Assembly (NCBI GenBank): GCA_944990035.1
Contig: CALYLX010000127.1
Span: forward strand, 620,001 to 684,000
Reading direction: 5' to 3'
From: Clitopilus passeckerianus
Lineage: Eukaryota; Basidiomycota; Agaricomycetes; Agaricales; Entolomataceae
DNA length: 64,000 bases
A model generated the notes under the pieces. That model was not told the DNA's origin and ran no database searches. It saw only the letters and a program-made list of their open reading frames with translations. Positions 1-9,927 of the stretch are shown here, in pieces (position 1 is the first letter of the stretch; each line of letters starts with the position of its first letter). A program made the translations under genes and the position numbers.

Positions 1-1360
1 GGCCCATCAGAAATCGACATCTACTGCACACCTCTAAGCCTATAATCGCCAGCAAGACAAGACCGTTTGTAACAGCAGCAGCTTGGGCGTCGTCAATAGC
101 CCACTTCAGCAACGGTTTCCGCCCCTGCACCAGCACCTATGCTGCGCACTCACCACCAACGCTCACCAACCACCCCCGACGCTCGCTCGCCACCACCACT
201 TCAACGTCGCATCATCTGCGGCCAGTTTGGCCCCATGGCCTTCTCAGGTGGTTTTTTGCCACTTATCTACCCCAAATTTCGCTCAAGGCGCCTTGTATAA
301 CACCCGGACTCTAGATACCCTTTCACGCCGACCAAGCAGCCCACATCTGCGTTCACTTATCCTCACAACCACGACCCGCCTGTAAATCCTTCTCTCGCCA
401 CTCACCAAGCACTCTGTAGATCTTTCTCCATTGCCTTGTATATCATACACGAACCTCTAGTTTACCCTCTTAGTACTACGTACTTGCTACTGTTGAGATA
501 CTTGAGCTTGTACGCCATCTAACGCGACTGTTGCCGCTTATTTTTTCCCTCTCTTTACGGATTCGACGTATAGTACACATTAGAACACATTAAGTACGCT
601 ATAATGTACGTATTAGGTGCTATAATGCCCTCTCGAAGCCATCTGCACTACGATCGTGAGCAGTGTTGATGACTAATGTCATTCTTTCTTGCTCTTGACG
701 ACGGATCTCCAGCTCTTTTTTTTGAGGATAACGCAAAGCTCCGGCCACTTACAGGCCCTCCAAACGACATTCCGGACCTCAAGAATACGGTAGAAACAAA
801 AGCGACACCAAATCCAACGCCGTTAGTGCAATTCAACTCGAAGTTTTGCCTGCGGACCTCAAGCAGCAATACGCCACTCTGAACTTCGAATACCGCCACC
901 TCATCCAGCATGTGACGTGACTTAACGCGTCCAACCTTTGTTTATAACCAGTCTCCTGCCTCCGTAAGCGTTCACCCTCTTCCTACCCGCATATACTCAC
1001 CTCTGCCGCGTTAAACAGCCTGGGCACATCTCTCACCACAAAAACGCACTTCGACCAAGGTTCAACAGGTCTCCGCTCAACAGCACACGACCCTTCCGCT
1101 CCCCCTCAAGGTTCTGACCCTTTCGTCTTCGCCAGCAGACCTCAGGATGCCGGTTGGGCTTCCCCCATCTCTTACACGCCGGGTTGTGCACACAGGTTCG
1201 TCTTCCTTGCCTTCTCACCCACTGCACTCCCCTTCTTGAGCCTACGTGTGCCGGCGCATCTGGGGTTCAAAATCAGACGACGAGACTGGCGGAATCGACC
1301 TTGGTACCGCCGGAGGAGTTTGTCGAGGCTGAGCCCTATACCCGCCCACACCAAACTTGA
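1..1360. other. Region upstream of TET/JBP-like gene, no firm gene
   Basis: No confident gene here. On the + strand, 676-882 is open with a plausible protein-like composition (starts MSFFLALDDGSPALFF). The stretch 1154-1357 is in the same frame as the dioxygenase gene that follows and stops at TGA 1358-1360. These could be 5' exons or decayed coding sequence of that gene. I could not find a splice path with consistent phase. The segment 540-640 is AT-rich with repeated 'cacattaagtacgctataatg'-like wording and may be promoter or transposon-edge sequence. Confidence 0.35.
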
Positions 1361-3026
1361 TTTCATTGCCACCTGCCCCGTCGCTTTTCGTCTACCTTCG
1401 CAATTACTGACCAACACTTTATCCCGCCAGAACCCACCCTGTACACACCGGCCTTAGGGCCCTCCGTAGTCGCGAAATCTGTCTCCCTCGAAGAGTTTCT
1501 ACGCGAACGGCTGGCCAACGAAGCTTTCGACAGCCCGCTCACCGAATACGAGTACTCAGACTCAGAAGACGCCCCCAACCCATGCAAAACTCCGTCGATA
1601 CCGAGCAGCAACCGCCCATTCCCCCTCGCACCGCCATCAGACCCTCCCGGCTCCTTGAGCCGCCCTCAGAAAGCCAAGAACCGCTCCACACGTCGGCGCA
1701 GGGAGAAGAGGGCAAAGCAACAGGCGGCTGAGGACACCAACCTCAAGCAGGTAGCGAAAAAGCGTCGGTTGGAAGCAACAAGGGCCGCGCTCGAGTTGGA
1801 TTTCAGCATGGGTAAGGATGTTGAAGTCGCGAAGCCGGGCTGGATTGGGAAACGGGTGGATGACCTCCCTCGAAAGGAGTTCACGAAAGAGGAGCTCGTC
1901 GAGAAATACGGCCTGGCGTACTTTCCATGGGATGGCAGGTATACTGCTTTCTCTCAATTGCGTACGCTTCATGCTAACCTGGGAAACAGAACCACCCACC
2001 TCCTCCTCGACAACGAGAAGCATATCATCGGAGTACTCGTCGGCCAGCCGAGGGATGCTGCTGGCTGGGAGCTGGTTCACAACGGCGCGTATGACGCCCT
2101 TCGGGCTGCTGCCTCCAGGATGACCTTCACGCATAAGGAGACCTTCCACAGGCGAGGAGCTTTTCCCGCCATCCCCCACGGGATATCTTTCGGTGGAGGT
2201 CAGGAAGTAAGTTGCCCCGGCACATTGACAGGCACGCGCTCACCCACCCCAGGTACCAATGCACCTCTGCCACGGCTCGGTGGAGAAGACTGCCATCCTC
2301 GACGGGCTCATGGAGAACGGCTGCATACAGAGGATATGTAACTTTGCGAGCTGTAAGCAACTTTCTCCCCGTCCTACACCGCCTAGATAGCTCACAAAAT
2401 GACGCCCAGGTGCTTTCGAAATGTATGGAAAGCGAAACTTCAACTACATGAAAAAGACGGTAGAAGAGCTACGTGCGCACTACCAAGATGACCCCGATCC
2501 CAAGCGCCGGCTTCGTCGCCCATACGATGAGCGGATCGGCGTCTTTCCCTGCCGCTCCCTCAACCTAGGCGAGCAGTCGATCTCGTACCCCCATACCGAT
2601 GAGGGAAACCTTGCCCAGTCGTGGTGTTCCATAACGCCTCTCGGCTGCTTCGACCCACGGACTGGTGGGCACATTGTGCTTTGGGACTTCGGGCTTGTCA
2701 TTGAGTTCCCGCCTGGCGCAACAGTCCTCATCCCCTCCGCCCTTATCCGCCACTCAAACACCTCTATCAAGCCGGGAGAGACCCGCTACTCAATCATCCA
2801 GTACGCCTCAGGGGGTCTCTATCGCTGGGTTCACAACGGGTTCGTTTCAGAATCCAGCTGGAAAGCCCGGGCTACTTTGAAGGAGTTGAGGGCACGGGAG
2901 CAGGAGCAGAAGCAGCGGTGGAAGGAGGGCGTGAAGATGTTCACCAAGCTGGAGGAGCTTTTGCCTAAAAAAGATTCGCCTACAGCACCTTCAGCTAGCA
3001 AGCTTTGCGCTGACGGCGGCTCTTGA
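1361..3026 (+). CDS. TET/JBP-like 2OG-Fe(II) dioxygenase
   Basis: Spliced model join(1361..1938,1990..2206,2253..2352,2410..3026). All three introns (51, 46 and 57 bp) are GT-AG and keep phase, giving about 503 residues. The true start is unresolved: the frame is open from just after TGA 1358-1360 but has no ATG before the conserved part, so a 5' exon is missing or unrecognised. The N-terminus is acidic, then strongly basic around 1660-1760. The C-terminal half has the double-stranded beta-helix signature of fungal TET/JBP proteins: iron-binding HTD (His 2592-2594, Asp 2598-2600) followed by EGNLAQSW, then GGHIVLWDFGLVIEFPPG, the distal His in LIRHSNTSI, and a 2OG-binding Arg in GETRYSIIQY. 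The family oxidises 5-methylcytosine in DNA and in basidiomycetes is often expanded with KDZ-type DNA transposons. No transposase is visible here. All expected catalytic residues are present, so the core could be active. Confidence 0.82.
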
Positions 3027-3340
3027 TGCTTTGGTTGGGTGTTCTTAACGTACTTTATCTCACTTAATAATGCTTAGCGTACTTGATCTCTGATGCCAAA
3101 TTGAATGTTTATAGAATTCTTTGTTATCCTTGGAACATCTTGACTTGCTCTTGAGGTGCCTCCTGAATTGGGAGAGAACATGCTGCTTTCAAGGGTTTCC
3201 AAGTATATTTCCAAGACAAAATCTACTCTTAATCGTCTTAATGCTCTTGGAGTGCTTCAAGCAAATTTCAAGGGCTTTAAGACCGTTTAAGACGTTTTAA
3301 GTGCGATCAAGCGGAAATAAGCAGCATGACGGAATGCTGA
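3027..3340. other. Spacer between TET/JBP gene and Gypsy gag
   Basis: AT-rich, no ORF of note. It contains several related words (ttaagac, cttaatgctcttg, tttcaaggg) but no clean repeat. I searched it for element 1's 3' LTR sequence and did not find it, so element 1 has no 5' LTR here. Confidence 0.5.
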
Positions 3341-4408
3341 TGCAATGATCCTGACCCTGGTGACGATGGTCCAAGTGATCCATCTGACCCAGATTGGGAT
3401 GACTCCGAAGATGCTGAGTACACTCCTCCTCCGCCGTCTATGGCTGAAGCCCTTGGGGGTTTAGCCCGGGCCGTAGACCGAATTAATCGACCAACTCAAA
3501 GTCACAAGTCAATCAAACCACGCAAACCCGATCCCTTTGATGGAAACGATCCCAAGAAGTTGCGAGTGTTCATCCTTCAATGCGAATTAAATTTCAGGGC
3601 CGATCGTTTCGCCTTCCAAGATGACGTCGATAAAATCAATTTCGCGTTATCTTATCTCAAGGACACCGCCCTGTATTGGTTTGAGCCCGCAATCATCGAA
3701 GGTCGTGAAGAAGATTGGATGGTCGACTGGGGGATCTTCTTGCATCAACTAAGGATCAATTTCGGCGCGTATGATCCTGAACGCGACGCCGAGAATGAAA
3801 TTGAAGAACTCAGAATGCTTGACAACCACAAGGCAGTCAAGTATACGGCTGACTTCAACCGACTCTCGATGCTGACAGGATGGGATGACAAGGCCCTCCT
3901 GCACAGGTATTACACCAACCTGCCAACCCGAATCAAAGACGACTTCGTGCACTACCCGAAACCTTTGACACTTGAAGATTGCCAGGAGCTAGCCAAGGCT
4001 ATTGATGCCCGGCACTGGGGTCGCCAAGTTGAGAAGACACGCGAAGGCAGAAGAGCCCCTTCGGCAACTACTCAACAATCCGAGAATAGGCCAAGACATA
4101 CCAATTCATCGACCACTTCACATTCGACAATCGCAAACGCACAACCATCAACCTCAAGGTCGTCACAAGCGCCTTCCACCCCAGCGCCATCGACATCATC
4201 TTCCCCTCCGAAAAGAAATGATCTAACAGGGAAGCTCGGAGCAGATGGGAAATTAACTCCACAGGAACGACAACGACGACACGACAATAATCTGTGTATG
4301 TTCTGTGGAAAGGCCGGACACCGGGCCGCGGAATGTCGCTCGCAAGGTTCCTCAGCGTCTAAAGCAAAAGCTCGTGCTGCTGCTCTACAGACAAGCTCGG
4401 AAAAATAG
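3341..4408 (+). CDS. gag: Gag polyprotein of Gypsy element 1
   Basis: Open from 3341; the first internal ATG is at 3440. The N-terminus (3345-3440) is Asp/Pro-rich. Then comes a retrotransposon Gag capsid-type region (about 3520-4010, with KPDPFDGNDPKKLRVF and WFEPAI), a Ser/Thr/Pro/Gln-rich linker, and a CCHC zinc knuckle (CMFCGKAGHRAAEC, CX2CX4HX4C) near 4296-4337. Gag packages the element RNA and forms the virus-like particle. The N-terminus is probably incomplete because the element is truncated at this end. The stop TAG at 4406-4408 directly follows a run of five A, and pol is open in the -1 frame from 4405, suggesting a -1 frameshift for Gag-Pol expression. Confidence 0.85.
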   Translation, partial: CNDPDPGDDGPSDPSDPDWDDSEDAEYTPPPPSMAEALGGLARAVDRINRPTQSHKSIKPRKPDPFDGNDPKKLRVFILQCELNFRADRFAFQDDVDKINFALSYLKDTALYWFEPAIIEGREEDWMVDWGIFLHQLRINFGAYDPERDAENEIEELRMLDNHKAVKYTADFNRLSMLTGWDDKALLHRYYTNLPTRIKDDFVHYPKPLTLEDCQELAKAIDARHWGRQVEKTREGRRAPSATTQQSENRPRHTNSSTTSHSTIANAQPSTSRSSQAPSTPAPSTSSSPPKRNDLTGKLGADGKLTPQERQRRHDNNLCMFCGKAGHRAAECRSQGSSASKAKARAAALQTSSEK

Positions 4409-4411
4409 TCC
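4397..4411 (+). promoter_or_regulatory. Candidate gag/pol -1 frameshift site, element 1
   Basis: The Gag frame reads GAA AAA TAG and pol is open in the -1 frame (ATA GTC CGC...). The five-A run immediately before the stop is the natural slip site. Element 2 has the same architecture with five T before TAG. Confidence 0.45.
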
Positions 4412-7400
4412 GCAACCCTCAGTGTTCCGCACAGGTTGAGGGTTGCGTTGTACTCGACTGTGCTACCACGGAACTTCGACTCAACGCATCCGCTCTTTCA
4501 GATACCCAATCTCTCTATGTTCATCTCTCCTCTCCGCTCTTATCCGACCCTCTGAGGACTCTCGTCGACTCAGGATCCACACATTCATTTATCGACTCGA
4601 GTTTTGTTAATATTTATTCTGTGCCTACGCTGTCAATAAAACCCGTTCGCCTAACACTGTTTGATGGTTCTAGCAACTCGATGATCACCCAAAAGGTCGC
4701 CCTACCCATTCGCTTTTCCACTGGTGAAGAAATGATCGAAGAATTCTTCGTGACCCCGCTCGATAAATCCTGTACTCTCGTTCTTGGACATAGCTGGCTC
4801 CTCCAACACAATCCGTTGATTGACTGGGTCGCCAATAGCATCACTTTCCGATCAAGTAGTAAACCTCCCGTCCCGTCGACAAATTCCGGACTTCGAGCCA
4901 GTATTTCTGAGGTCCAAACCCCTCAAATCTCGCTCGTCAACTCTATCGCTTTCCTAAGAGCTAGTAAGCTTGAGGGCTCGACTACTTTCCAACTTCACCT
5001 ATCCGATTCCTTCCCTACCACACGTTCTTCAGAATTATCTGACTCCCCCGACCTTTCTTCCATCCCATCCGAATATCACGAGTTCGCAGACGTCTTCAGT
5101 AAGGCTAGGGCCGACAAGCTAGCGCCGCATCGACCTTACGACCTCAAAATCAACCTAGAAGAAGGATCCTCGCCACCTATTGGTACGATGTATTCGCTTT
5201 CACAATCTGAACTTCAATCTCTTCGAGAATTCGTTGACGAACATCTCTCTATTGGTTTCATACGACCCACGCGCTCACCACACGGCGCACCCATCCTATT
5301 TGTGCGCAAGAAGGATGGCTCCTTACGACTCTGCGTCGACTATCGAGGATTAAACTCAATCACAAAGAAAGATCGCTACCCACTTCCCCTGATCTCTGAC
5401 CTCCTCGACACTCCTCGCAAGGCTCGAATCTACACCAAAATCAATTTACGACACGCCTATCACCTTGTTCGAATTGCCGAGGGTGATGAATGGAAAACTG
5501 CATTCAGAACTCGCTATGGATCGTTTGAATGGATGGTCATGCCGTTTGGACTTACCAATGCACCCGCAGCCTTCCAGCACTTCATGAACGATATCTTCAA
5601 AGATCTCCTCGATGTTTGTGTCACCATCTACCTCGACGACATTCTAATCTATTCCGACTCTACCTCCGAGCACAAGAAACACGTCAAAGAAGTTCTACGT
5701 CGACTGCGCCAGCATGGCCTCTATGCGCGAGCTGATAAGTGCGAATTTCATTCCACTTCAGTCGAGTACTTGGGCTACATTCTTTCGCCTAACGGACTTA
5801 CGATGGATCAAGCGAAAGTGAAGGTCATTCAGGAATGGCCTGAACCACGGAAGGTCAAGGACATTCAGTCCTTCCTTGGATTCGCTAATTTCTATCGAAG
5901 ATTTATTCAGAACTATTCTGACCTCGTGGTACCGCTCACTCGGCTCACTAGGAAAGATGTACCTTGGGACTTCGATTCCGCATGCAAAGACGCATTCACA
6001 TCCTTGAAACATGCATTCACCACTGCCCCCATCCTCACCCATTGGATTCCAGACTCCCAAATCATCGTCGAGACTGATGCATCAGACTACGCACTTGGTG
6101 CGATTCTATCCATCATCTCAGATGACAACGAAGTCCATCCCATCGCGTTTCATTCACGAACATTCTCTGCACCCGAACTCAACTATGATACCCACGACAA
6201 GGAACTTCTCGCCATCTTCGAAGCTTTCAAAGTCTGGCGACATTACCTTGAAGGAGCAACCTTACCCATCGACGTAGTGACCGATCACAAAAACCTCGAG
6301 TACTTCTCAACTACAAAGATCCTTACGCGTCGACAAGCACGATGGTCTGAGCACCTTTCACAGTTCAACCTCGTTATTCGATTCCGACCTGGGAAACTCG
6401 GTACTAAACCGGACTCTTTAACTAGACGATGGGACGTCTATCCTAAAGAGGGGGATAACGACTACGCGGCAGTTAATCCCCACAACTTCCGACCCATATT
6501 CACACAAGAACAACTTTCGAACTCCCTACGCGCGACACTTCTGATTGAGCCATCTCTCAGAGCGTCAATTATTGTTGATCAAGAACAACTCCACCTCGAT
6601 ATCATTACCTCACTCCCTTCTGATCCCGTTGCCGCCAACCACATTGCAAACATCACCTAAAATCCCTCCTCCGACACTCGTTACTCAATTTCACCTCAAG
6701 GATTCCTTCTTCTCGATGAACGCATTTACGTTCCCGATGTTAACGACCTACGAATTCGCGTTCTTCAGTACAAGCACGATCACATCTTATCAGGTCACCC
6801 CGGCCAAAATAAGACGCTTGAATTGATCCGACGTGAGTACGTGTGGCCGAACATGCGGTCCTTTGTCAAAGACTACTGCAGCTCGTGCAACACCTGCATG
6901 CGCGCCAAACCCAAGCGCCATCGACCTTATGGACTCCTCAAACAACTACCCGTTCCATCACGTCCCTGGGATTCCATCTCCATGGATTTCATCGAACATC
7001 TTCCGTCGTCAAATGGACATGACGCCATTCTGGTGATTGTTGATCGCTTTTCTAAACAAGGCATCTTCATTTCTACCACGACAACCTGTACCTCTGAGGA
7101 CCTAGCCCATCTCTTCGTGCTTCACGTCTTTTCGAAGCACGGGGTTCCTAACCATGTAACCTCAGATCGTGGATCGGAATTCGTCTCTCGGTTCTTTCGC
7201 TCCCTGGGAAAGGCCCTGGATATGGAACTTCATTTCACTTCTGGTTACCACCCTGAAGCTGATGGCCAGACGGAACGTACCAACCAGACTCTGGAACAAT
7301 ATCTACGCATTTACTGCAACTACCAGCAAGATAACTGGGCCAGCCTGCTTCCTCTCGCCGAATTCGCCTACAACAACACTCCCAGCTCGACAACTGGAGT

Positions 7401-8067
7401 CTCTCCCTTCTTCGCCAACAAGGGTTATCACCCTAATGTCACCGTTCACCCTGAACGTGACCTCGCCTCGGCTAGAGCTCGCAATTTCGTCGTTGACCTC
7501 GACGAGCTCCACCAAACTCTCAAACTCGAGATCTTGGAAGCTCAGAAACGCTATCAGGTTGGGGCTGACAGGCGACGTTCACCAGCACCAAAACTCTCCA
7601 CAGACGACCATGTCTTCATCAAAGCCAAGTTCTTCAAATCCACACGACCCTCAAAGAAGCTCTCCGACAAGTACCTAGGACCCTACCCTGTCGTCAGCGT
7701 ATTCGGTACCGACTCCTACGCTATCCGCCTCCCTGACTCCCTTAAAGGAGTTCATCCCGTCTATCACGTCTCCATGCTCGAGCCTGCAATGAGCAATCCC
7801 TTTCCTAACCGCACCATTCCGCCTCCACCTCCTGTCGAAGTAGACGGAGAACTTGAACAGGAAATTTCGGAGATTGTCGACTCAAAGATCGACAAAAGAA
7901 GGCGCTGCAAGCTACTCTACAAGGTCCGCTTCCTGGGCTATGAAGGCACGGCTGAAGAATACGAGTGGTTAACCCTAGATGAGTTGTTACATGCACCAGA
8001 AGCCGTCGCTGATTTCCATTCCGCATACCCCTTAAAGCCAGGGCCACATTCCTTACTCGACAACTAG
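4405..8067 (+). pseudogene. pol: Pol polyprotein of Gypsy element 1, one stop codon
   Basis: One frame covers 4405-8067, broken only by TAA at 6658-6660. Domains in order: aspartic protease with LVDSGSTHSFID (Asp 4567-4569); reverse transcriptase with TMYSLSQSEL, LCVDYRGLNSI and YLDD at 5629-5640; RNase H with VETDASDYALGAIL, DKELLAI and VVTDHKNLEYF; then the stop; then the integrase zinc finger (HDHILSGH...CSSCNTC), integrase core (MDFIEHLP, VTSDRGSEF, and Glu in DGQTERTNQ), a GPY/F-type module (LGPYPVV), and a C-terminal chromodomain (EISEIVDSKIDKRR...LLYKVRFLGYEG). The chromodomain makes it a chromovirus, expected to target heterochromatin. The RT motif A reads YTKINLRHAY, where the family has Asp in place of Asn (codon AAT 5443-5445), so polymerase activity should be lost. 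Confidence 0.88.
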
Positions 8068-8500
8068 GGACGCGCGCTTATGTACTACTGCCATGTACGG
8101 GTCCTCCTCGTCTCCCACCTCGCTGTCGTCATCATTTTCCCTACCGACCTTCGTCTTCCACTGGCACAGCCCGCGGACACCTTCTGCCGCATATTCCCTA
8201 TCTTCCTCCGGAATGTCGTGACCATTATCATGGTCCTCCGTCGACCCTGCCCTGGACCTCCTACCCATCACCGACATCTCCACAAACTCGACCGTCTTGG
8301 ATTCCGACTTCCGCTTCACATCCACCATCACTTTTGAGTCCTGCTTGATCGCCCTTTCACCACCCGTTGGGATGAAGTACCAACGTGCATAGTACCACAT
8401 CCGTCGAACTATTCCCAGTTTCATCCAGTTCGCTGGGACCTCCACCATCACAGGATCTTTCTCCATCTCCGTTTGATTTTTCTTGTCGAAATCCACCGCC
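8053..8500 (-). pseudogene. 3' part of antisense ORF inside element 1
   Basis: This is the downstream part of an ORF antisense to element 1. It starts at the insertion point of element 2 and ends with a stop at 8053-8055, overlapping the end of pol tail-to-tail by about 15 bp. Removing element 2 and one copy of CCGCC joins it in frame to 15490-15731, for 230 codons including the stop. I do not recognise the protein. This part is charged: a KK.QTEMEKDPV stretch, an aromatic WYYARWYFIP segment, and an acidic C-terminal region (ENDDDSEVGDEEDP). No Gypsy protein normally sits here in this orientation. It may be a captured or accessory ORF, or fortuitous. Confidence 0.5.
8496..8500. repeat. Target-site duplication CCGCC (left)
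   Basis: The five bases before the left LTR match the five after the right LTR (15485-15489). Confidence 0.93.
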
Positions 8501-8962
8501 TGTTAAGCTAGTATCGCTACGTGCTCAACCAAGTATCAAGAGTTCAGCTGCTTAGTCCTCTACCAGCCTTTGTAGAGACGAGCGAGAGTAATCGAGCGAG
8601 TCGAAGTTAAAGCAAATAGCGATGTATAGGCTTTTAGGTCAAGCTGGGGAAGCAAGACCGAAAGCGTGAAAGTATTTATACATGAAGAGTAGGGCTAAGG
8701 GTTGGGCATTGCGCAGCAATGCTAAGTAAGCAAAAGTAAGTATGACTCGGAGTGAGTCAGAGTAAGAGTCACGACGAGTCATGGTAAGTAAATATAGTAC
8801 AAGTATCCCACGATCGTGAGAATACTGAGTAATCATAGCTAAAGGGATGAGTAATGCGCAGCAGTACTGAGTAATTGTATAAACGTAAGCGGGGCGGGGA
8901 TAGTAATGGTAGATGAGTAAAAGGAAAAAGAGTCCGGGTGCGTATCCAAGGTAACTGTAACA
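8501..8962 (-). repeat. 3' LTR of element 2
   Basis: 462 bp, TG...CA ends, with a copy at 15023-15484 that looks identical. It includes direct short repeats of the type gagtaa/agtaag. The 65-codon minus-strand ORFs inside both LTRs are not genes. Confidence 0.95.
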
Positions 8963-8995
8963 TTACCCTCTCGCTAGCGTTGAAGTCACCTGACT

Positions 8996-9877
8996 TCAAT
9001 TCTTCTTCTTGCCCCAGAAATGGCGGTCTATGTTCTTCCAATAGCGTTGTGGACAGTTAACCGGGTAATGGCCTGGGCCGCGATGATGACACAGACGACA
9101 AACAAAACGAAAGCAATGGTATTGTCGATGTCTGCCTCCGCAAACATAGCATCGGAAGTGTCTGGGCGGTGGTGGCTGGTTGGCAAGGTATCCGGTACGC
9201 GGCGCCTTCTGTGACGAGATCGTTGAGGAAGAGGGTTCACCAGAGTTGGCGAATCTGACTCTGGTGGGCTTTCGAATGCGGAGAGGTAAGGTGTCGGTGG
9301 GTTTGACATTTGGGTTGACGTTTTCCTTGTCGCTATCTTGATCCTCGGGTGTAGTTTGAATGAAGGGATTGTGCTTTATCTTGGCGGCGGTAGCAAGGTT
9401 GGTGACGGGGGGGAATTCTTGGAGGGTTCCTCGAACCTAACGTGCCGTGAGAATCGTCGGTTCTTCGATGGTTTGATCTTCCTCAGGCCCCCAGGGATTG
9501 GCGGCAAGGGTTTCGAAATCTGTCTCCTTCGGGTTGGGGAACCAACTTCGTCGTTCAGGATAGTGCTGATCAAGGAAGGCTGTACCTCCGGCAGCGAAGA
9601 AGAGGTCGGTGAGGGTTTCCTCCGTGCGTTGGTCAGAGCTGTCAAGAGCTCGATCAAGTTCTTCAAGGGTTTTCGAATATAGGTGGCGTAGACGAGCCAC
9701 TTCGTTGCGGAATTCGGTTCTTCGGTCGTGGTAGGCTGAGCCCCGCTCTGCCACTTCGGTGAGGAGGTTGTCGTTGCTGCTCCAGGCAGTGTTCGTACGG
9801 AGCGCCGTAACAGCGGAATTGGTTTTGAAGGTGTTAAGGATGATGGTGCGGTCGTAGGAGGAGACATTGGAGGACAT
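8996..9877 (-). CDS. Third ORF of element 2: coiled-coil, two zinc knuckles
   Basis: It lies between pol and the 3' LTR in the sense of the element. It starts at ATG 9877 (MSSNVSSYDRTIILNTF; an upstream ATG at 9931 is in frame) and runs about 145 codons, with a charged, probably helical N-terminal part (EVARLRHLYSKTLEELDRAL). It meets a TAG at 9437-9439. The same frame resumes at about 9380 and ends at TGA 8996-8998. Between these points a neighbouring frame (RHVRFEEPSKNSPP...) looks coding, so two compensating single-base indels are likely. The C-terminus has two zinc-knuckle-like motifs, CYVCGGRHRQYHC and CRLCHHRGPGHYPVNC, then a basic tail. Function unknown; nucleic-acid binding is an inference from the knuckles. 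It is distinct from Gag, which has its own knuckle. Confidence 0.6.
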
Positions 9878-9927
9878 TATAAGCAAGATGTGTTTGCTTC
9901 GGCAAAGTGCTGTGGGTTGATGGAGAT

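Noticed and set aside
83..385. 100-codon ORF at the left edge
   Set aside because: Non-ATG start, His/Thr/Pro-rich, no recognisable content.
8639..8836. 65-codon ORF repeated in both element 2 LTRs
   Set aside because: Non-coding LTR sequence; it is repeated only because the LTRs are copies.
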